From assembly GCA_910578405.1 (NCBI GenBank), contig CAJTQO010000040.1, positions 1 to 29,382 on the forward strand: a stretch of 29,382 bases of DNA, written 5' to 3'. Shown here one piece after another: positions 26,380-29,382 of the stretch (the stretch's first letter is position 1; each line of letters opens with the position of its first letter). Source of the DNA: an uncultured Lachnospiraceae bacterium. Lineage in GTDB: Bacteria; Bacillota; Clostridia; Lachnospirales; Lachnospiraceae. The notes beneath the pieces were generated by a model. It saw only the letters and a list, made by a program, of their open reading frames with translations, did not search any database and was not told the DNA's origin. The position numbers and the translations under genes were made by a program.

Positions 26380-27702
26380 ATGAAGGAATTGAAATATCTG
26401 AACAGGAAGTATGGATTGGCAGGAAAGGAATTGGTGGCAATAGGGAGAGTGGAGCATATACAAAACCTAATGGATATGCTTCGTGCCCTTGGTCTGCATT
26501 TATCAGCAATAGTGGACAATGACACGAAAAAGGAAGGGCTTGCTGTGAACGGGATAATGGTTTACAAGCCGGAAAAATATCTTCAGCCAAGGAAGGAAAA
26601 TGTTTTTATACTGATTTATTCGCCAAAGTATTGGCAAGACATCAGTGAGCAATTCCGAAACTTGGGTTATGTGGAAAAGAAACAATTTGTTGTGTTAAAT
26701 AAGCCTTCTGCCCGATTGGCATTGAGTATGGTAAGGAAAGGGGATAGGATTTACCGGGGAATCTGTAGGGAATATGGCTCTGATGTCCAGGCGCTGGTTG
26801 TCAGGGGGCCGGTTGGGGATTTTTATTTGCTGGCATTATTCCTGGAAGCTTATTTAAAGAAAGAAAAAATTACGAATTATGTGCTTGCCGGGGATTCCAA
26901 AGGTTTTACAAAGATTGCGGATTTATTTCAGATTGGAAACGACAGGATTGTTTTTTTGGAGGAAAAAGAGACGGACTGTCTGATACAGGCATATATTTTT
27001 GGCGGTTTCAAGCAGTACCATTTACATTTGCTGACAATATGGCAGAAACTGTCCTTTAATCCGTGTCTGGTAAAATACAGGGATGGGTTTACCTTTATGG
27101 ACACCATACGGACTTTTACGTATGGCTTGCCAGCAGATACGCAACCATCCAGGCCATTATTTGATGCATTGGACAAAGGGCTGGCAGAATTATGCGCAGA
27201 AATGGGAATGGAAAGGGGAAAAACGGTAGTTCTTTCACCTTATGCCTATTCCCTGCAGTCTCTTCCCATGCATTTTTGGCAACAGTTGGCGGACAGGCTG
27301 GCAGAACGGGGATATACGGTGTGTGTCAATGTGGATGTGAAAAAAGAGAAATGTGAATTGCAAAACGTGATTCCGGTAGGGTTTACTTTCAGGCAGAGCG
27401 CCGCCGTGCTTGCGTATGCGGGATATTTAATTGGGATACGGAGTGGTTTTATGGATATCACTTCCAATGCGGCATGTAAAAAGATTGTCCTTTATCCCCA
27501 GTATATCGAAGAGGCTGTGGCAAACCAATGGCACAGGACGGATTTGGAGTTTTGCGGCTTGGTCAATATGGGGCTGTGTGATGATGCAGTTGAACTGGAA
27601 TATCCGCTAATGGACAGGCATGGGGAAATGTATATGAGGAATGGGCATTATGATGAAAATATGGAAAGGGAAATGATTGATTTAATTTTAAGCAAGTTAT
27701 AG
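26380..27702 (+). CDS. Rossmann module plus GT9-like (GT-B) domain, second copy
   Basis: The protein has 440 residues and is paralogous to the 23812 product along its length: Rossmann module KELVAIGRVEHIQNLMDML, LSAIVDNDTKKEGLAV, VFILIYSPKYWQDI; then DVQALVVRGPVGDFYLLALFL; then KTVVLSPYAYSLQSLPMHFW, GYTVCVNVD, YLIGIRSGFMDITSNAACKKIVLY and NMGLCDDAVELE. The shared KTVVLSPY, GIRSGF and MGLC(E/D)DA blocks prove the relationship. ATG 26380 has GGAG five bases away; a longer frame from GTG 26323 is possible because the paralogue has a longer N-terminus. It is the last gene of the + strand run. Confidence 0.75.
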   Translation: MKELKYLNRKYGLAGKELVAIGRVEHIQNLMDMLRALGLHLSAIVDNDTKKEGLAVNGIMVYKPEKYLQPRKENVFILIYSPKYWQDISEQFRNLGYVEKKQFVVLNKPSARLALSMVRKGDRIYRGICREYGSDVQALVVRGPVGDFYLLALFLEAYLKKEKITNYVLAGDSKGFTKIADLFQIGNDRIVFLEEKETDCLIQAYIFGGFKQYHLHLLTIWQKLSFNPCLVKYRDGFTFMDTIRTFTYGLPADTQPSRPLFDALDKGLAELCAEMGMERGKTVVLSPYAYSLQSLPMHFWQQLADRLAERGYTVCVNVDVKKEKCELQNVIPVGFTFRQSAAVLAYAGYLIGIRSGFMDITSNAACKKIVLYPQYIEEAVANQWHRTDLEFCGLVNMGLCDDAVELEYPLMDRHGEMYMRNGHYDENMEREMIDLILSKL

Positions 27703-27766
27703 TTCACAATGAATATATTCAGGAAGCCTTGTCCGCGCCTATTGTCGTTTCAGCTAAAATGCCTTT

Positions 27767-27811
27767 GCGGGAATAGGGCGCAGCCTTTCCCACATCCCGC
27801 GACAGGTTTTT
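27767..27811 (+). terminator. Weak candidate terminator after the long operon
   Basis: GCGGGA (27767-27772) can pair with TCCCGC (27795-27800), with some inner GGG/CCC pairing, and TTTTT follows at 27807-27811. The loop is large and the spacing to the T-run poor. It sits between converging genes, where a terminator is expected. Low confidence. Confidence 0.22.
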
Positions 27812-27882
27812 GCTTAAAATCCTGGCAGCGTCTGCGTCAGTTCCACAGAGAAGTTTCAAATGGACGGCGCCTTTGCTTCTTC

Positions 27883-28842
27883 TTATGCCTCCCTTGCCGC
27901 CTCAACGGCTGCTTTAATCCTTGCATAAGCAATTTCGGTAGGAAGCGTGCAGTCCGCGCCGAGGATAAATCCTTTCTTGCCATAGGAGCGGATAACGTCC
28001 TTCACAGCCGAGCGCAGTTCGGACACGGTTCCGTCTACGAAAACGCCGCTTCTGTTTGCCAGTCCGCCCATAACCGTCGTCCCTGGAAACATCCGGCGGC
28101 CTTCTTCTAGGCTGAAATGGGTTTCGTACACGCCCCAGTTCACCACATCCGCAAGACTGTGATATGTTTCGTACCGCTTCATATTCAGTCCGTCTTTACA
28201 CATATGTAAAACATTCACTCCTCCGGCTTCTTTTGACGCCTGGAGGATTTGTTTGTCAAAAGGCTCTATGCATTCTTTAAATTCCTCGTCGGTAAAGTAA
28301 CGGGTTTCCGCGCCCAGCGCCGCATAATAAATGCCTTCTAACCCTATTTCCTTATATTGCACTGCCAATTGGCACATACCGTCGGCAATCCGCTTAAAAG
28401 CCTCTATGACCGGAGTTTTGTTTTCCCTGATATGAGCGCATAACAGCTTTCGCACATGTTCATAGCCATACCTGGCTTCTATGGGATGAATGGCGCTGGC
28501 GCATATTCCATGGAGGGTTCCAAGGGCGAAAGCGTCCGGGTCTGCTTTCTCCAGGATTCTTTCCGCCAGATGGATTTGGCGCTGCATAAAATCATCCTTA
28601 AGAGAATAGGACGGAATCTTATTCCAGTCCTCCGGCCTCTGGATATCTCCCACATCCGGCGTCAAATTTTCATTCATAATCTTGATGATGTCTGTGTCGG
28701 TTTCCCGGAAAAATTCCAAGTGGGACTGCACCCCTGCTTCCCCGGCCGCCTGGCCTTTTGCAAAATGAAGGCTAAACCCGGTGGGGACATAATCTACCTC
28801 TTTACCGTGGATTGCATTCCATACACGTTCTTTTTTTGTCAT
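27883..28842 (-). CDS. Uroporphyrinogen-decarboxylase-family (MtaA/CmuA-like) methyltransferase
   Basis: The protein has 319 residues on the opposite strand to the island. It has the URO-D fold pattern (KERVWNAIHGKEVDYVPTGF, DIIKIMNEN, LGTLHG, GIYYAALGAE). His213-x-Cys215 in VLHMCKDG and Cys298 in ILGADCTLPTEI form the HxC...C zinc site of corrinoid-dependent methyltransferases such as MtaA and MtbA. It is thus more likely a methyl-transfer enzyme than HemE. It is somewhat shorter than HemE. GGGAG lies about ten bases before the start, and a good promoter precedes it. No corrinoid protein gene is adjacent in the window, so its partner and substrate are unknown. It appears unrelated to the glycan island. 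Confidence 0.85.
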   Translation of the reverse strand: MTKKERVWNAIHGKEVDYVPTGFSLHFAKGQAAGEAGVQSHLEFFRETDTDIIKIMNENLTPDVGDIQRPEDWNKIPSYSLKDDFMQRQIHLAERILEKADPDAFALGTLHGICASAIHPIEARYGYEHVRKLLCAHIRENKTPVIEAFKRIADGMCQLAVQYKEIGLEGIYYAALGAETRYFTDEEFKECIEPFDKQILQASKEAGGVNVLHMCKDGLNMKRYETYHSLADVVNWGVYETHFSLEEGRRMFPGTTVMGGLANRSGVFVDGTVSELRSAVKDVIRSYGKKGFILGADCTLPTEIAYARIKAAVEAAREA

Positions 28843-28869
28843 AACGGTTCTTCTCCCTTCTTCCTTTTT

Positions 28870-28898
28870 ATTATACTCCTATCCTGTCCAATCAGCAA
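28870..28898 (-). promoter_or_regulatory. Sigma-A-type promoter of the URO-D-family gene
   Basis: Read on the minus strand: TTGCTG, 17-base spacer, TATAAT (28870-28875 on the + strand), about 28 bases upstream of the start codon. The -10 box is perfect and the -35 box keeps TTG. The location fits a short leader. Confidence 0.65.
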
Positions 28899-29198
28899 GG
28901 ATAAGATAAGCCTTAGAATGCGCTATGGAGGGGCTTGGTTACTGCGTACGAAAACATATCTATTGCAAGGTAAAATCCATTTGCGAAACAAATCTTGCAT
29001 GGATTGTTACCTGTTACTGGAACGGAGTGAACAGTAACGGGGTTTGTCTGCAGGAATGCCAAGTGAAAACGGTCTTGCGCTGCCGGCGGCGCAACGGCCA
29101 AGGCAAAGAAGGAAGAGTCGAAAAAAGAAGCATAGAGCAGGGGAATTTTGAGGAAATATGACAAGTTGTGCGAAAATAAAGAATCATAAAAATAACTC
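28899..29198. other. Structured intergenic stretch without a convincing gene
   Basis: The stretch has nested inverted repeats: AATCCAT (28974-28980) with ATGGATT (28999-29005), enclosing ATTTG-CGAAA-CAAAT. A hairpin follows, CCTGTTACTG (29010-29019) with CAGTAACGGG (29032-29041) around a 12-base loop. Two overlapping short frames follow: 28925-29161 (78 residues, Cys- and basic-rich) and 29056-29151 (31 residues, starting MPSENGLALPAAQRP and ending in an Arg/Lys-rich tail). Neither has a good ribosome site or family. The arrangement looks more like a dispersed extragenic element or structured RNA than a gene. Confidence 0.4.
29010..29041 (+). repeat. 10-bp-stem inverted repeat
   Basis: CCTGTTACTG, loop GAACGGAGTGAA, CAGTAACGGG: ten pairs including one G-T. 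No T-run follows, so it is not a standard terminator. It may be an extragenic palindromic element. Confidence 0.6.
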
Positions 29199-29227
29199 TT
29201 GAATTTGATGTGCCGATTTGGTATAAT
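29199..29227 (+). promoter_or_regulatory. Near-consensus sigma-A promoter upstream of the repeat-tract gene
   Basis: TTGAAT (29199-29204), 17-base spacer, TATAAT (29222-29227). The -10 is perfect, the spacer optimal, and the -35 matches four of six. Transcription would start near 29234, giving a leader of about 75 bases before ATG 29310. It reads toward the tetranucleotide tract. Confidence 0.8.
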
Positions 29228-29309
29228 CCGAATGTTTCTGTTTGATTTATTTGATGCATAATTTGTAAAGAAAGGAATTTATTTGTGCCGAAAGGAGTTG
29301 ACACAACCT

Positions 29310-29382
<73 letters not shown>

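Noticed and set aside
27719..27859. Minus-strand short frame after the URO-D gene (TTG start, about 46 residues, contains LKLLCGTDADAARIL)
   Set aside because: It reads like protein but has no ribosome site, no ATG, and its frame runs back into the URO-D gene. I treat it as a possible extragenic repeat or decayed fragment, not a gene.
27709..28110. Long + strand frame opposite the URO-D gene
   Set aside because: It mirrors a well-supported gene with intact motifs; a composition shadow.
28925..29161. 78-residue + strand frame upstream of the tract gene
   Set aside because: No ribosome site, no family, crosses two inverted repeats and overlaps another short frame; more likely non-coding.

Overview
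The window reads as a glycan-biosynthesis island from a low-to-mid GC anaerobic Firmicute, most likely a gut Lachnospiraceae/Clostridia. This rests on the strong GGAGG-type ribosome sites, many ATGA overlaps, the A/T-rich third codon positions in most genes, and a zinc-type uroporphyrinogen-decarboxylase-family gene next door. The species cannot be fixed from sequence alone.

Layout. From base 1 to about 27.7 kb, every gene lies on the + strand with short gaps or overlaps. (1) 2-1741 is an asparagine-synthetase-type amidotransferase whose 5' end is cut off by the window; it is much richer in G+C than the rest. (2) 1889-7325 holds a methyltransferase, an N-formyltransferase-like protein, a DegT aminotransferase, a deacetylase-like protein (apparently frame-shifted at its start), an LpxD-like acyltransferase and a MaoC/PhaJ-like hydratase. 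Together these look like a cassette making an acylated or formylated amino sugar. (3) 7354-11471 is an AT-rich block with a beta-propeller-like protein of unknown role, a small Rossmann protein, a CgeB-like glycosyltransferase and a GT2 enzyme. (4) 11552-17994 has a Rossmann-methyltransferase fusion, a cupin, a GT-B glycosyltransferase, a perosamine-synthase-like aminotransferase, a second methyltransferase, a Rossmann-DUF268 fusion and a small anchored Rossmann protein. (5) 18072-21173 has a GT11 fucosyltransferase-like enzyme and two GT2 enzymes, one with a C-terminal Rossmann module. (6) 21231-27702 has a nucleotidyltransferase-kinase fusion, a KdsD/GutQ-like sugar-phosphate isomerase, a HAD phosphatase and two copies of a two-gene module (small unknown protein plus Rossmann/GT9-like protein).

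Two patterns tie the island together. A small Rossmann module (GAG-like loop, VDN-like strand end, later strand) recurs in seven otherwise different proteins. No polytopic membrane protein (flippase, polymerase, ABC permease, initiating transferase) appears among about 26 genes. The visible part therefore makes and modifies glycans in the cytoplasm, as expected for protein (flagellin or spore-surface) glycosylation, or for the sugar-making part of a larger polysaccharide locus.

The last 1.7 kb differs. A divergent minus-strand MtaA/HemE-family gene with its own promoter is followed by a structured intergenic stretch. The window ends inside a (GACA)n tetranucleotide tract of at least 13 copies, seven codons into a new reading frame that has a near-consensus promoter. 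This is the hallmark of a phase-variable locus and the most striking feature here.
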